Below are positions 31,901-46,900 of a stretch of DNA of 64,000 bases, piece after piece. Under the pieces are notes generated by a model, which was given only the letters and a program-made list of their open reading frames with translations, had not been told where the DNA came from and ran no database searches. The DNA is from Ciona savignyi (Eukaryota > Chordata > Ascidiacea > Phlebobranchia > Cionidae), in the NCBI GenBank assembly GCA_000149265.1, contig CH002018.1:1127752-1191751 (forward strand), read 5' to 3'. Numbering within the stretch: position 1 is the first letter of the stretch; each line of letters opens with the position of its first letter. A program made the position numbers and the translations under genes.

Positions 31901-32074
31901 AACGAAGTAGTTGACAACGCGTACATACTTTCTAAGATTGTATGATAATAGTTACACGCTTTCCATACACTTAAACACTGGATTATTTTTAGCACCAAAC
32001 ACTAATATTCACATGAGCTAGCGAAATTCAGTATATTTATAGCTTCGTCCACTTATTTCAAGAAAACTTTATAG
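28976..32074. other. intergenic, no feature recognised
   Basis: Short ORFs only. No family repeat and no domain-like peptide on either strand that I could recognise. Confidence 0.4.
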
Positions 32075-32368
32075 GGTAGTATATTCATGTTTTATCCCCG
32101 TGAATGGAAAAAAAACAATGGGTTTAATACACGGGCAATCGTTAAATGACATTGCGCCAACCGTCGGGTAACCTAAGCTATTACAGTGCGTTGTGTACGA
32201 TTCACACGTTCCTTTAATTTATTAGAATCCATTAATCCGCTGGGTTTAGGCAATATCCGCTAGTAAGTACCTTGCCCAAAAACCCAACCGACTAGCTGAC
32301 GACCAGTTTCGAATCTGCAACCTTTTGGTTGAAAAGTATTGCACTAATTCATTAGACTATTCGGACAA
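32075..32368 (-). mobile_element. SINE in reverse orientation
   Basis: From TATTCATGTTTTATCCCCGT through AATCCATTAATCCGCTGGG to the tRNA-like head (complement reads GGTTGCAGATTCGAAACTGG, a good B-box). Confidence 0.85.
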
Positions 32369-35300
32369 TAAGCTGTGTTCTAGTGCTGAAAGTTTCTTTG
32401 GTAATCCCCCTATAATTTTGTACACACTAGTGATAATCTTAATTGTCAGGATGTCAAACCCTGTCAAGTAACGAAGTTTTGCGTCACTTCCTTGCAATGT
32501 CTTGTTCGCCCGTTCGGTGTCGATTCTGTATAGTGATTGTAATCTTGAGAGTAAACCCTCGAAAGCCTGCGACGTAATCATTGCGTAAACTGGTGGTTAA
32601 TCAGTAACTTTCAGTTGTACGTTCGGCGAATCTCACTCAACGTCTAATTTACATCTAGTTTTTCATTCCGCCGTATCGAAAATCGAAAGTGAAGCTGTTG
32701 TATTTTTAGCTACTGGTTAAACGGAGATTTAAATCCTTCAGTTGAAATGGTGATCTAGAAAGCTATTTTGCTGGTTCAAGTGAATGAACGTTGTTTTTAC
32801 TGGCGTTCCTTTGATGCACTATTAACGGTGACTTGTGTCTGAACGCCTACTGACCCCATGTTGGCATAATAGAGTGGTTGGATTTAAAGCAATCCACGTT
32901 TCCGATGAGGTTAGCTAACGTTGGCGTGCAGCGTTCCCGTAAACGCCGTGCGGTTTCGGTTTTTCGAATTAATCACGTTTTGCATTGTTGTCTATTATGG
33001 GATTGTGGCTCTTTTCGTGTTCCATTCAATTTGCGCAGCGTCGCTTTTTTTGTTGCGGGCAAGAAAGACGATCCTGCGGCTAGCACAACTTAATTGTTCT
33101 CTGCAGTGACGTGAAGCGTCGTCCGTAGCGATCAATGCGTGCTCAGTCTTGTTCGGTTCAACAGGCTAATTATAAGAGAACATATTATCTTAAAGGACTT
33201 TGCTTCTCAGGTGCTTTTTGGAATTCCATGATGGCCTAGCGATTAGAAGTTAAGGTGGCATTGTAGTCCAGCCGTATTTTAGCACGTTTCACCAGCCGTT
33301 AGAAGAAATTGGATATGTGGATTGGAGCGTCTGGTTCCGCAAGATAACATTCCAAAACTACTAGAGCAGGGCATTGTCCGTATGACGTGTTAAACAAACG
33401 GAAACATAGCTGTCGGTCGAGCTCTTTCTACAGAAATTATATAAAGTTAAAGTAAACATCGAGACTTATACTAAAAATTAAGCAAATATTATTAATACTA
33501 TAAAGCCCGGTAAACCCTGGTGGCAATCCTGTATAATACAGCCGTTCATTACAGTCTATTTATAAACAAAGGTAAAATAGTTATATATTCCTAGTGCACT
33601 TTCAATTTTACATGTGGTGATGACAAGGCAATGCATATGCAACCTGGTATCGTATTGCTTGCCGTGATCACAAGGCGAATCGTTGGTTTGAATTTACGGT
33701 AGAACTAACCTGCGCACTCAGTCTCTTTTCTCGGAGAGGACCGGTTAAAATGAAGCGTTATTGTCAAGTGTGCTTTACGGCTCGTTGAGAATGGGGCGTC
33801 TGTGCGTGATTGCCTCTCTGCTTTGCGTAAAACGTAGCTCAGAGATCGTTCGGAGATGCGATAACGTTATTTGAGCTGGTTCGTGCGTGCGCCCGTTGGC
33901 AGTCCATTGGTTTCAGACTTCCAGTCCGGAAAAAAACAATTCTTAGACAGTACGCAAGAATAATAAGAAGGATACACATTAAATTCAACGTAATTTAGAG
34001 CTAAGTGTAATGCAGGAACTTAGTATAGCTTTGCGTGAAAATATTTCTAAATAACTGCAGTCGCATTGGCGGGAATACCTTTTATCGGCATTAATATAGA
34101 TATAGACCGTACTAGCAATGACTTCAGTATATCCTCACATGCATTAAAAGTGCACACAAAGAAATAGTGATGTTGTAGTTGTGGTAATTTATGTTCTTGC
34201 CTTCTTGCGTCGTTTTCTTGTCTGAAAACGTCTGGCCCTGGGCAATTTAGCGTCGTATTAGAGTATAATCGCAAATGTTCGCCAACAATTTACCATGTTT
34301 AAATAGCGACTTTGTGCGCGCTCCTATTATAGTACGTCAGGTAATGTCAACATGGGGTGGGTTCTACCATAGCATTTGCGCCGGATCCATTCGTCGGGAC
34401 GTATGATTAAACTTCGCCTTTTACCAAGGCTATTATTCCGATCTACCGATTCTCCTATAGCCGTTAACCTTGACCGCGAAGTGCTTGTCTTACTCTGGCT
34501 GGTCTGCTAGTTTTCAATGCCCCAGCTACTGAGAATATTAAATGCTGTGGGAAAGTTTTTGCGCACTTTACGGCCTTGAGCTTTTAGTTTTGAGGTAAAA
34601 TATAAAGGTTGTTTGGACACGGCTTGGCAATGTTTCGCCTAAGTCGCTAAGGTTGTGTCTACCCCGACGTTTACACCGTTCTGGGAGGTCTCGGGATATG
34701 AATTAAAATTTACGACGTGGAAGGCTGCGGCAATGAATATTTTTCTTGTTTTCGGAGTAGCGACGTGCCAAGCACGCTATCACGTACGTCATGTTCCCTC
34801 AAATACGCGCGCCCTACCACGCAAATCAATTTCGAACCTTGTTTATAGTCGGCCACTCAACCTAAACCGACATTTGGGAGACGAAGCAACTGCCTAATGG
34901 TGTGGCGCATCCAGATGATGGCGGGAATGCTTCAAAACAACCGCAGGTTTGAAATTCCATCTCTTATTCGTGCTTTGGTTTGCACCCTGCGATTCACAGC
35001 CGCCAAGTCATTTTGGGTCAAATACCGCGTTTATTTCACTTTAATGCAATTAGTTCAGGTCGAGTGGCGATACGTAATCTAGGTACATGTTTTCCAAGCA
35101 CTCTTCAACTGCGTGCGTCGTCTATACTGTGAGATTATCCTTCGTTTATCGATTTTCGCTATACAACACCTTGCCGTTTACTCATCGGCGTTTCGAGAAT
35201 ACCGCGTTGTTTATTTCGCCCACCCCCCTATTGCGTCAATGGAAAGCGCTGTAGCTACGTTCATTATGCAATGTCGCTGAAAGATTTATTCTTTCAATGA

Positions 35301-37972
35301 TGACCGCACGTCCCGGGCTAGCTCGTACAAAGCCGTGATCCTATTATGTTGCTCGAGCCAGGTTACGTAAGCTTTTTCAGCTGAGGTATTCGAAACAAGA
35401 CTATGACGGGACAGACAGATAGATAGCTGAATTGTATGGCTGCTCCCTATTATGACTTCGTACTTAAATAGATTGCTATGGTCTGGCTGAAAATCGTGAA
35501 ACGCCACTAAAGGTGACCGATCAGCATAATGCAAAACAGCAGAATGTGCACAGGTTATCTACTGTAGTTTTGCCGTTATATTGTACTTTTGCCGTTTTGT
35601 CGTGCCACCTTAAAATAATTATGACATTATTCTTTAATGTGGTAAAGGGGCGAAAACAGTTCACTAAATTAAACTACCCAAATACCTTATCGTTTTTTTT
35701 GCGCTTTTGTTCTCGTAAAGCATTGAGTTTCCAATTACTACCGACAATTAAACGACAGCCAATTTATTCACTAATTAAACAGTCTTTGTCGTTAGAGTTA
35801 GTCATTTGTTTTTCAGTAATGAAGACGCAAGCTGCCCCTGTGCGTTGTTATTTAAAAGTGATTCAGATTTGCAATCTGTTTTGACTGCAACAGTCTCTCG
35901 TACAACCTGTACGTGTATGAATGTTGTTTCCACAAAACCGCAGTCGTATTGTGCTTAGCACGAGGTCGTAGACTTTTATAACTAGTTTAAGAGATACAAT
36001 CTGTTGCATTTGAGAGAAAAATTATGGTTTATTATTGCAACGCGGCCTATCGTGACGTTATGAGAACCTATCTAGGCCGCAAACGTGGAAAATGAGCGTC
36101 TGGATACTGCCGACACCGGGCATTTATTATTTATCAATCCCGTAGACGTGTTTGCGTGATACCGCTGTTATAACGTGTGATTGATGTTCCACCCTTAACA
36201 GTGGCACGGCGCCCGAAATAGACGGATCTAATGCGTTAGGGTTCACGTCCATTAGATGAAGCCTTTATGGGGGAGTATTGCTATATCCAAGTTTAGTTCT
36301 ACCAGAATGTAAAACTGATGTTTAAATTTAGATCCTAGATAATCAACTTAACGGTCATCTAATCGTTTCCCCTTTCGCGCCTAAGTGCACCCAATGGGCT
36401 ATGGAAATGTGTACAATTGCAAGCAGGGCTTAGCATTATCAAAGATAGCTGTCGTCGCTTACATTTGAATTTATTACCGTCCGTAGCTGACCTGAGACAA
36501 ACGAGGCCAAAAGGTCAAACTGCCTGGCGATTCGAATTGCATCGAGCTATCACACTGTCAAAAAGTAGGCGAGTTACATTGGAACTATATTCGGTTAGAC
36601 GTAAAACAACCCCTGGCTAATTAAAGATGTCCGGATCTTAGTAAGACGTGGTAATTACAATTGCGAAGTGAGTGATAACCGGCGCATGCTGCTGTTATCA
36701 CTGTACCTTCTTGGTTCCATATTTAGCGCCGTTAAAATTCCAGTTGTCCTTACGTCATTTCGGCGAACTCGTGAATTTGTCTGTTTTTTGGTTAGATATG
36801 TTGGATTTTATTACTTCTACAATACAGAATGGATTCACGTTACCAGTTAATGCAGTAGGACGCATTACTTGGTTCCAATTGTACCGTCGTGACCTTACCA
36901 GCTATGCAAAGCCCGCCGTTCTTTACGTAGGTGAACAGCTGCGTGTCTAAATGCAGACCCGCCTGCCGGTCGAGCTGGCAGTGTAAGAGATCCTGCTAGT
37001 ACGATCTATTCGCTTATCCAGAGCCTACGGTAGCACGAGGAACAGCCTCGCGGGAAAGCGCATGTCGAATTCGACAAAGAAGGCGAGGTTCTAGGAGGTG
37101 ACTTACCGCGTTGGAATCCATTCCGCCACTTGCTGCCCCAGTTGTACTTTCGAAAGGTCGAGTTTTACTACGCTGGGAAATATTAAGTTCAGAATTTGTG
37201 AAATGTTCCCGTCTCGTGCAATAGTGGCGCTATGTTAACGGAATATTTTAGAATGATTTAGACTTCATGTTGAAGAAACAGGAAGCCTACTTGTTATACC
37301 TTCAAATCGATTATAAGCATTCATTGGATTCTATTCTTTAAATTTTTATTTAAATAAAGCATTTTCCGAGCATTGATTTATAAATTTAAATCGACAGACC
37401 GTTTTACGCGATTGCTCCCCAAAGAGTTAGATAACTAAACTCGGACCGTAAGGGAGGGTTCTCATATAACCTACCGTGATAGCTGCCCGGTTTGCCAGAC
37501 GGCCACTCCACAAGGACAAATCTGCTCGAAAGGTTAAGCGTCCTTAACCTTAATTCGATTAGGCGACAGCAGAGTTCTCCATGGCGGTTTAGATTCAGTA
37601 GTAATCTCAATCCAGATAAATTATTTAGTGGTGCCTATTCTACCAGTATATAGATAGAGAACAATGTAGTTACAGCGCTATTAATAGTACAAAATACCAG
37701 GGAAAAGCGCATAGATTAGTGAGAATGGCAATGGGAAGTTTGCAACAGGCACACTTAATAATAACTACTTTTTTGTATAAGTTGCAATAACTTATTTGGT
37801 GTTGACTGTTTTAACCAGAAACCTTTGCTTTTAAAGGGATCTTGGTAGACAACATATAGGTCTGTGTCGTCCTTTAACTCTGGCCACAATGGATTCACAA
37901 TAGAGCAAAGTAAAATAACAAGGATCGGCCCATACGCTGGTAGATTTTCACGTTGGAAACTCAGCTACAAAC
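32369..37972. other. CpG-rich, repeat-free region upstream of the Na+/Ca2+ exchanger
   Basis: No SINE, MITE, tandem array or convincing ORF in 5.6 kb. CpG is not depleted: I counted 22 CpG in 34381-34740, about the number expected from its base composition. This probably contains the promoter and distal control elements of the exchanger. No TATA box was identified with confidence. Confidence 0.5.
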
Positions 37973-40900
37973 ATGCCAAGCAGGAACAGAAGTTGGTGTC
38001 TTCCGAGTTTGTGTGTTCTTTGTTGTTTGCTTTTTGTTGTGCTAGATCGGTCTAATGGGGCTTCCGCCCAGCTGCCCGAAGCAGACGACGGACTGGACAG
38101 GTGCCACCCGAATAAGACTAAGTATGAACGCAAGTGTGTACGGGGCGTTCTACTGCCGCTGTGGCCACCCGCTGAAATCACAAGAATAACAGTGGCGGAC
38201 CAGGTGGGCCGAGCCATTGTCTACCTTGTCGCGCTTATTTATCTCTTCCTTGGTGTGTCGATCGTCGCTGATCGGTTCATGGCTTCCATAGAAGTAATAA
38301 CATCTAAAGAGAAAATCGTTGTGTACCGAAGATCAGACGGCGAAGAGGCAACAACCACAGTCCGAATTTGGAATGAAACTGTTTCGAATTTAACCCTCAT
38401 GGCCCTTGGCTCGTCAGCGCCGGAAATTATGCTTTCTGTTATTGAAATCATTGGTAAAAAATTTAGAGCCGGTGACCTCGGTCCGTCTACTATTGTCGGG
38501 AGTGCTTCGTTCAACCTGTTTATTATCATTGCTATTTGCATGTACGTGATTCCAGATGGAGAGACTCGCAAAGTCAAACATCCGCGGGTGTTCTTTATTA
38601 CAGCTACCTGGAGCATCCTCGCCTATGTTTGGATGTACATCATCCTAGCAGTGTCCTCGTACGGAGTGGTGGAGATATGGGAGGGTGTACTTACGTTCCT
38701 ATTCTTTCCGATGCTCGTTGTACTGGCGTGGATAGCCGACCGCCGTCTGCTGGTCTACAAGTACATGTACAAACGCTACAGGGCGAGGAGACAGAACATT
38801 ATCGTTGAAACGGAAGGCAGTGCGCTGGATGAAGACGAAAACCACGATGGCGCCACCATGCTCAACATGGTGAACTTGGAAGATGGTACGAATGGCCTAC
38901 AAGCCGACCCACAAGTTTACGCAACCGATCCCTTAATTGGTGACCCCGAAAGCAGCCGAAAAGCAATGGTCCGCATAATGCGGGAACTGCGGAAAACCCA
39001 CCCTGATGCTGACATGGCGGAACTTGCCAGATTGGCCAGCGTCGAGGCGCTGAGCAACCAGCCAAAAAGCCGCGCTTTCTACAGGATTCAAGCCACCAGG
39101 AAAATGACTGGGGCAGGAAATATTCTGAACAAAGGAAAACCGGACCAAGCAAAAACGGTGAGTTGGATTTAATTGTGAATATATTTTTTAATTAACCCGA
39201 CTCTAACCATAGGTGTCATTTTTGTCATTTTTAATGAATGTATGAGTTTCACTATGGCTACACGTTATATTGCTTTGTGCTTGCAATTATGCGAATATTG
39301 AATATATGCCTATTAAATTAATGGAACGGCACATGGGTCAGCGCATTTGTATCCCAGTGATTTGTTAAAGGCTTCGTATACGTAAGACGAAGTTTTTAAT
39401 GCGAAATAATCCAGATATATCGAAGAACAATGCATCAATCGATAGCTTTTTCGAATGCGTCCCCATAGGTGTGATTATAACTGCAATATAAAAACGAATT
39501 CGAAATCGGGAAAATGAAGTTGAGAGCTTTCGCAAAATCGAAATCAATTCGCAGAAAAGGCCCATAAAAAGGAGTTGCATTCTTTAATCTGCAGTGGCGT
39601 ACCACGCTAGTAAATCTAACCAACTATGTTAATGAAAAGAGAACAAACCTATGTGCTCTGTGCCAAAAGTAGCACGCACACTCTCACATCTAAAACGAAA
39701 TTTGTAATACCCATATTTCGGTGCGCAGAATTTTATAACTCCAATTTAATTTATTTGCAGTCGGACAATCTTTCCATGGTGTTAGAAGACCCCGACGACG
39801 CCGTGGCGAAAATCTACTTTGATCCAGCCGAGTACAAAGTAATGGAAAATTGCGGTGTCGCCCAACTACAGGTATTCACGGGCCTCGGCCGCTTCTTTTG
39901 CTCAGTATAAACTCTTTGCGGCGACGCAGTGACCATAAACCTGCAGTCTAAGAATGTATTGGAAGAACGCTATACTGCCATGTGTCAAAACGAATTCTTT
40001 TTAACTTACCATGCTTCTAAACATTGGCTGTATTGATTTAGAGTATTGAATAATCAAGATGCCATATCATGTTTCATAGGCTTACGGATACTGATCCATA
40101 TATCCTGTGGCTGATATGTCCCGGATGTCGTAAAATAATGAATAAAAACAATTGCAAATTCAGTTGTCTGTCACAGTGTGTTAAATTGAATGACATTTAG
40201 TTTGTATGAAATTGAGTTGAATCAAGTTTATTAAAAATCCGATACCCAGCAATCGGAATCTGTCTACCGTACTTATATTATATTTCAAAATTGATTTCCT
40301 TGTCAGTTATGTAGAAAATAAAAAATAAATGCGATTTTTAGTCATTTGTCTGCATAGCATATTTGGTTGGATCAAAACCGGCCTCTGGATTATTCGGCTG
40401 TGTCCTTGGGTAACCCTTTAAGCGGACATCACATTAACCCAGTAGATAAATGGGTAAAAATACAACAGAAGCAACGTCTTAATCATATATATACACTGCT
40501 GTAGCTTCAGTAACGCAGCGTTTGGCATAGGACAACGGTCAACGGTCCTTACATGTTTTAATACACATGGTTAAAGTATGAATACTTTATTCTGTTAAGC
40601 TGGGGTTACCTTTTACAGGTTGTACGGACAGGCGGCGACCTGAACACGACACTGTACGTTGATTACCAGACGGAAGACGGCACCGCGAACGCTGGGTCCG
40701 ATTTCGTCCACGCCGAGGACACGCTCGTTTTCAAACCCGGCGAGACAACGCGCACCATCGATATTGTTATCATGGATGACGACATTTTCGAGGAGGACGA
40801 GTACTTCCGGGTTAAGCTTTGCAACGTCAGATCCGGCGACGCGGACGGCATGTTCGACACGAAGGGCAACTCAATGCAGGTGGCGAGACTCGAACCGCCA

Positions 40901-43900
40901 GCGGTTGCGACCGTGGTTATATTAGACGATGATCATGCTGGTGTGTTCTCGTTCCCGGAGCCCAGCATCACGGTAAGTTTGCAAAGCAATACTTTAGGAC
41001 AAACTCTGTATTTAGTTATACACAGTGTTATACACAGCAATTCAAGGTCGTAACACCAACTACAACATAACATCTGTGCCCTAATACCAACAACCACACT
41101 GAAATCATATAACCAATGATGGGATGTAAGAGGTTCGCATGGGTTCGGTCGAACCCATTCTTGGAACGTCGGGATAATCACCGATTCGATTCTTGCTTTT
41201 TTACAGAGATTAGACCTTTTAGGGAACCTGTTGTTAGTAAGTAGGATACAAAAGAGAACCTGTTCTTAAAATTTTAAATCCCCATCATATACACCAAGAC
41301 CCCATTTATATTGGTGCGATTTAATTGCATGATACAGTTTTTTAAAAATCATTTTTTACTTGTAATCGCTAATTATTCTGTGCTATTTTAAAATTGATAC
41401 GAATTATCCAAGAGGTCTTTTTTCTGTGTGGTTTAAATCAGCAAACTGATAAGGTGACAATATACGACTGGTCGGTGATCGATGTACCGAAGCTATTATA
41501 CAGTGTATTGCGAGTATGATTAATAATGCGTATGACCTGTACCCCATTGGGTCACATTGCGCCTATTGTTTTATAATAGCTTAAAACGTTTTTCCCCCGT
41601 ATGTACTGTTCGGAGACGCTAATTTAAACCGCATCCCGAGTCTCGAAAACGGAATCCTCCGAATGGTGGCCACGCTCTATCCAGCGATCTAACCGCAGAT
41701 GAAGAATTAATCTTACGACTCTTCGTACAGTCATTATCATTCATGAGTACTTAAATTCATGTAAGCACCCTATGTGACAGATGTAAATGACCCCTACGTC
41801 CATCTTAAATTGCCTACCCTATGTGACAGAGGATATAAAATCCGCGCTGAAAATGATTGAAAGCTGTCGTGTGGACAGACGACGTAGGGCGAGATTTCCT
41901 ACCTAGCTTTAATTGAAGGCGGGCGGTTTATGGCTTGATGTAAGCCGGGAATAACTTATGTGAGTGCTTGCTTGGAATACAAGTAGTCCCCCGAGAGCGC
42001 AGCTGAGTTGCGATGCCGATGAAAATAGACCTGTGCCCGCGATCTGTCTTGTGAATTACGATTCAATTTGTCAAACAACAAACTACAGAGCTTCCGATGT
42101 ATAATCTGAGCTACTCTGTCGCGCCTAACGAACCTGCAGCAGAGTTAATAGGAACTTGTGGCCGCGGTTTTGTTGTGGTCTATATTTAACACACAAGCAA
42201 TTTCCTAATACTTGCTTGTGTGAGGTTAGGATCTTTAAAGTCAATCATTTTATCTTTTGAAATTTACTTTTGCGGACGTATTTTTATTATAATAATCGTT
42301 TTAAAAAGTTTCATTTTGGTATTTGTCAGCCTTTAAAATCCAATAGACATTCATTGGAATTCGATTTGACTCGCTATTTCGGTAATCCGGCGTGTTGTTC
42401 GAAAATAACTAAGGAATACTCTCTTGACGGCTCAGCGCGGGTTGTCCGGGTTTGCAGCTGACGCCCCAAGACGCCACAAGCTTAGTGTGGAGCGCCGACG
42501 GCTTGTTTGTCAAGCTCCCGCCTTGTACATTAAACTGCCATTGAGAACATAGCGATACGCGCTTGCGAAACGAAGTACATTGGCTGCCAATATGATGACA
42601 ATCAAGTCACACGTATAAGATAGCGATCTGACAACGCATTAGACGGTTTGAGCCGCTACCGGTCAAGGCTTGTTTGGGTGGTAAGCTTGACAGTACGGTC
42701 TGCACTAATGGAGAATAAGTGGCAACTTGACAGAAAAATTAACTGCTCCTACGTAATCATTAATTTATAGGGTGCTATTAACATCAATTAATTTACAGTT
42801 TTACTGTCAGTGTCTTGATATCTTTCATTCTCCACAGGTAAGCGAGGGTGTCGGTGTCCTTAAAATTGAAGTTCAACGAAACAGTGGTGCGCGAGGCCGT
42901 ATTATAGTCCCCTATAAGACCGTGAACGGCACTGCAAAGGGAGGGGGCGAGGACTTCATTGACACGATTGGAGAGCTGGAATTCGACAATGATGAAACCA
43001 CGTGAGTACTTACTCAACTCGATCGATCCCTATGCGCACGGTGCAGGTTGGGTTTAGATCGATATTGGTGTAATGTGTAGTGCAATTTAATTGCCGGCGG
43101 TCTTGCAAACACACAGTGTTGTACATACTGGCTTGCTTTGTTTCAAGATGCCGTGTTTGATCGTCCCCCCCAAAAAAACGACTGCAATCCTCGCATTAAC
43201 AGTTGTAAGAATGTTAAAAACTCGCAGTTTAACGGTTAGAGCACAGCCGTCTAAGTCATTCGCTCTTTGCCCATTTACCTTAACCGCTTCTTTTGCTCGG
43301 CAATTAAGGCACGTAACGACTGCAGCTAAACCAAACAAATTAAAGCAAACCAGCAGGAAAAGCCAAATCATATACAATAGTAACAATTTAGAATAATCTC
43401 TTACAAACGACTTTGTGCACAAGTACATTTTCCTTCCGCACTCTTTCCTCGGGAAAACGTACGCACATATTTCAATAACGGTAATTTAGACCTATAGGAG
43501 AAAACTGTAAAGGAAAAACCCTAAAAAAGACCTATAAGATAAAACTATAAAGGAAAACTTTAAAAAAGACCTATAAGGTAAAACTGTAAAGAAAAACTCT
43601 AAAAAAGACCTATAAGGTAAAACTATAAAGGAAAACTTTAAAAAAGACCTATAAGGTAAAATTGTAAAGAAAAACTCTAAAAAAGACCTATAAGGTAAAA
43701 TTGTAAAGAAAAACTCTAAAAAAGACCTATAAGGTAAAACTATAAAGGAAAACTTTAAAAAAGACCTATAAGGTAAAACTGTAAAGAAAAACTCTAAAAA
43801 ATACCTATAAGGTAAAACTATAAAGGAAAACTTTAAAAAAGACCTATAAGGTAAAACTGTAAAGAAAAACTCTAAAAAAGACCTATAAGGTAAAACTATA

Positions 43901-46900
43901 AAGGAAAACTTTAAAAAAGACCTATAAGGTAAAACTGTAAAGGAAAAAAAAAACTTCAGTTGGTGTTAAAGTGGGGTCGATATCGACTTGTGTGGAATCA
44001 ATGGGGTTGCTCGTGAACGATCAAGTATCCTACTCGTTTCGTTGGCATGTTGATCAAAAATTACTGATTCCGTATTCTTTCCAATGTTAAATAAGTTCGA
44101 TTTTATATACCGGCATTAGCATGTGCCGTGTTTGAAAATCCATAATGATATATTCTTGCACTGGTATCTCGAAACAAAGCAGAAAGCCGTCGTAGTTCTG
44201 ATTGAAAACATTGACATAATTGTACAATTTTGAATGATGTTGTTTTGTATTAAATTAATGTTAACTATTATTCATATTACAACTTAGTAGAATTTCAAAG
44301 AAATCTTTAATTTTCATCTTTTATTTTTCTTTCTTTCATACTTCCCTTGGGTAATTGAATAAATCTTTCTCGTATCTTATTACATTTCGTTTCTGGGGAG
44401 CGCACGTCCTGGCAGTGCCTATGACCCACACTTACTTAACACGGTTATACGCTCCCGACCGCAGAAAACACATCAGCGTACCGATAGTCGACGACGAAGA
44501 ATACGAAAAAAATAAAAGCTTTTTTGTGGAGCTTTCCCAGCCCAAGTTCTACTCTGACAAAGATTCAGGTTTGACCGTCACTGTTGATGTGTAAAGTCCG
44601 TTGTGTAATCCACCGCAAGAAAGCATGTAACTCACAGCATGAGTGTTATTGTCATGTTTCTGTCAAGCGCAATAATGTTTCATACTTATTAACGTAAAAA
44701 TTAGAGCAGTCTTGAACCTTGGGTACCGGGAAGGGATGTATTAAGGAAGCCGCAAATTTGTGACCGCTGTGCAGCACTACCGGAAGACAGCTTGTGCCTA
44801 CAAACTGAATTAGGACTAAATTAAGTTTATGAAAATTAATCCACCAAACACGTGAAATTGAAAATGAGATTAGGGCTTCGGAGGAAAATGAAAAACCGCA
44901 GAGGTTATTACGTCAGCTCCCATGCGTCTTCTAGTAGTTGCAGAAGTACTCGGCTTATCACAGACAACTTGACACAGTCCAGATTTCTGGCGTTGAAAGA
45001 TGTAATTGAGTTAAAAAGAAACATTATGTAAGTCGATATAATCTGATCTACCTTCTACTCCCTCCTTCCTACTCGTTTAACTTCCGTTCACATAATGTCT
45101 TACATTTTCTATTACACAACACGCAACACCACAAAAGACTAAACAATTAAGTTATTTCATAACTACCAAACGCAGAAAGGACATCTGTGTTCCGCTACTG
45201 GACAGCAACTCATATAACAAAAAGGTCTGGTTCAGAGTAGAACTCGGGGAACCATATTCAACGTCCAAATCACTCGGTAAGTATATGCCAGGTATGGGGC
45301 CGTTACATATTTCTGGTCTGAACGGGTCCGTGTTACTATATAAGAGGTAGGCCTAATAGCGTTTCAAGAACGAGTACGGGTGGTTTGAAACAGTACGTAC
45401 GAGTACGGGTTTGAAACAGTACGTACGAGTACGGGTGGTCAAGAACGAGTACGGGTGGTTTGAAATATTCGTACGATGGAATAGTTTCATATACATCATT
45501 TCACTTAAAAATTTACTCAGTTACCAGTCAATTGCGAGTTTAATACCTAGCCTGTTAAAATAATGAAATTTGGTTGTGTGTCCCTACGGTTAAATCATCC
45601 GACTTATAAATAAGCAAACGTAGATGATCTCAGAGAGGATAGGCGCGGTCCCAGCACAGCTCAGTGTGCCAGATATTTTAACTGATTTCTAAAAGTTATA
45701 TAAAAGTGATACATTCGATCCATTAGTCTTAGATGATTTTTATGTCCTTTTGGTAATCGATGGTATTATAGCATTGGTAAGCATTGTCGCAGTGCCTTTT
45801 GTACCAGCCCTAACTTTATAACCACCGGGAAAAAGAAAGCATTTATGGTACTTCCAGACGAAACAGCTTTTTGGAATTAGGTCAATTAACCGGCGGAATG
45901 ACGTCAATGTATCGATTAGATGGCATAGTAACCAAGGTAGCTAGGATTGGGGATGCCCAATAGGGCACAGGAATGACACCGAAGGATTTAGTTCGGATTT
46001 TACCGCCCGACTTAATGCATGAAAATGACTTTATCAGATGTAATATGTTACTTACACGTAATGTTGCCACTAAGAGAGCATGAAATATTACTCACCAAAC
46101 GTTTGCATGTATAAGTTTGTACTTGTGTGCTTGTGACCTTTCAGGAAAAATTCATTGTCCCGTTTCTCAATATCACTGATGTCATTTAGCAACCGCTACA
46201 GCCAAATCTAAGACTATAGGAGCAAAATTCTACATTCTTTGACAGGTTTTTACGGTGCATTTCTTAGGATAACAGTTCCTTCTTCACTGCGTAGGAACAG
46301 ATGCTGGAAGCGACTCCGGGATCAACGGAAAAGAGGATGAGAAGAAAAAGACGGACGAACAAGAAGAAGAAGCGAGAAGAATCGCGGAACTGGGGAAACC
46401 CCGTCTCGGCGCGCAGACATCAATAGAAGTTATGATTGAAGAAAGCTACGAGTTTAAGGTTTCATTTCTGGTTACTTTTTTCAATCATTGCCGTTTGTGT
46501 TTTTTTTGTAAATCAGTGAAAATGTGATAAAAAATGTCCACAGGTCATGTTGCTTAGCCTAACATTGTTATTTGGATTATTTTATTTAAGGTTATACTCT
46601 CAATAAACTTGGTATAATTTCCTGTCGATTTTAAATTTACATTTTTATCCCAAGGGCCGGAAACAAGCAAAACGTAATGTAAACTACTTTATAATGTACG
46701 TCCGGTATAATCTTATTACTCCTTGTGTTACTTTAGAATACTGTCGACAAGCTCATCAAGAAAGCGAACCTGGCTGTGATTGTCGGTACCTCTTCCTGGA
46801 GAGAACAATTTACCGAGGCTTTATCTGTCAATGGAGGTATGGCATATATCCTTCCAGTTTAAAGTTTTATTTAAAAACATGTTCTTATTGTCGTGTGTAC

